This document shows positions 63,898-64,000 of a stretch of DNA of 64,000 bases, piece by piece. Made by a program: the position numbers and the translations under genes. Source of the stretch: Lethocerus indicus. Lineage: Eukaryota > Arthropoda > Insecta > Hemiptera > Belostomatidae. The DNA lies in assembly GCA_019843655.1 (NCBI GenBank), contig JACDQD010000011.1, forward strand, positions 9,032,604 to 9,096,603. The letters are read 5' to 3'. Below the pieces are notes generated by a model. The model made no database searches. It worked only from the letters and a program-made list of their open reading frames with translations, and was not told the DNA's origin. Each line of letters opens with the position of its first letter. Within the stretch, counting starts at the first letter, position 1.

Positions 63898-64000
63898 GTA
63901 AGTTTACCATTTTAATGAAAGATTTTTGCTATATTAAAGTGTATTCAATTTATTGCAATCAAATATAATAATAAATGCAGCAATATTAAAAAGTTATTAT

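Overview
The window is a stretch of AT-rich animal nuclear DNA with many spliced, closely packed genes. It is almost certainly an insect. The evidence is a dsRNA-type Dicer with an intact helicase (Dicer-2), a FADD adaptor with a death-effector domain plus a death domain, a Baldspot-type ELOVL6 elongase, and insect-style short introns (mostly below 1 kb). I cannot fix the order from sequence alone. All gene models below were built by joining exons at GT-AG sites (one GC-AG) with consistent phases, and each reads through without a stop.

Layout, left to right: unassigned DNA (1-2.6 kb); Elovl6 (minus, 4.4-5.5 kb) head-to-head with Fadd (plus, 6.6-8.4 kb); eIF4E (minus, 11.2-14.2 kb) with a CTCF-like motif cluster and a fold-back repeat just upstream; a large two-RRM RNA-binding protein with a long acidic tail (minus, 17.9-23.6 kb) head-to-head with PCNA (plus, 24.8-27.3 kb); Afg1/LACE1 mitochondrial ATPase (minus, 28.4-33.8 kb); TFIIE-alpha (minus, 34.7-38.6 kb) head-to-head with the spindle-checkpoint gene mad2 (plus, 39.4-40.8 kb); RpL18A (minus, 42.4-44.5 kb); a GC-rich intronless ORF of the type found as ORF1 of non-LTR retrotransposons, with a 3' tandem repeat (45.5-46.9 kb); and Dicer-2 (plus, 49.9 kb to beyond the right edge), of which 25 coding exons are inside the window and the C-terminal dsRNA-binding domain lies outside.

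The genes are mostly housekeeping (translation: eIF4E, RpL18A; transcription: TFIIE-alpha; replication and mitosis: PCNA, mad2; mitochondrial quality control: Afg1; lipid elongation: Elovl6), together with two innate-immunity genes, Fadd (Imd pathway) and Dcr-2 (antiviral siRNA pathway). They do not form a single pathway. PCNA and mad2 each have an E2F-like site upstream, which fits cell-cycle control.

The more unusual signals are structural. The start exon of Dcr-2 has a decayed duplicate in its own second coding intron. The acceptor side of Fadd exon 2 is also duplicated in intron 1, with a TTAA-flanked piggyBac-like MITE between the two copies. Other items are two copies of a tRNA-derived SINE, a fold-back element, a lone retrotransposon-type ORF1, a GC-AG intron in PCNA, tiny uORFs abutting the Dcr-2 start codon, and a protein-like open segment in a Dcr-2 intron whose phase does not fit the gene. 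I found no clearly new biological system.
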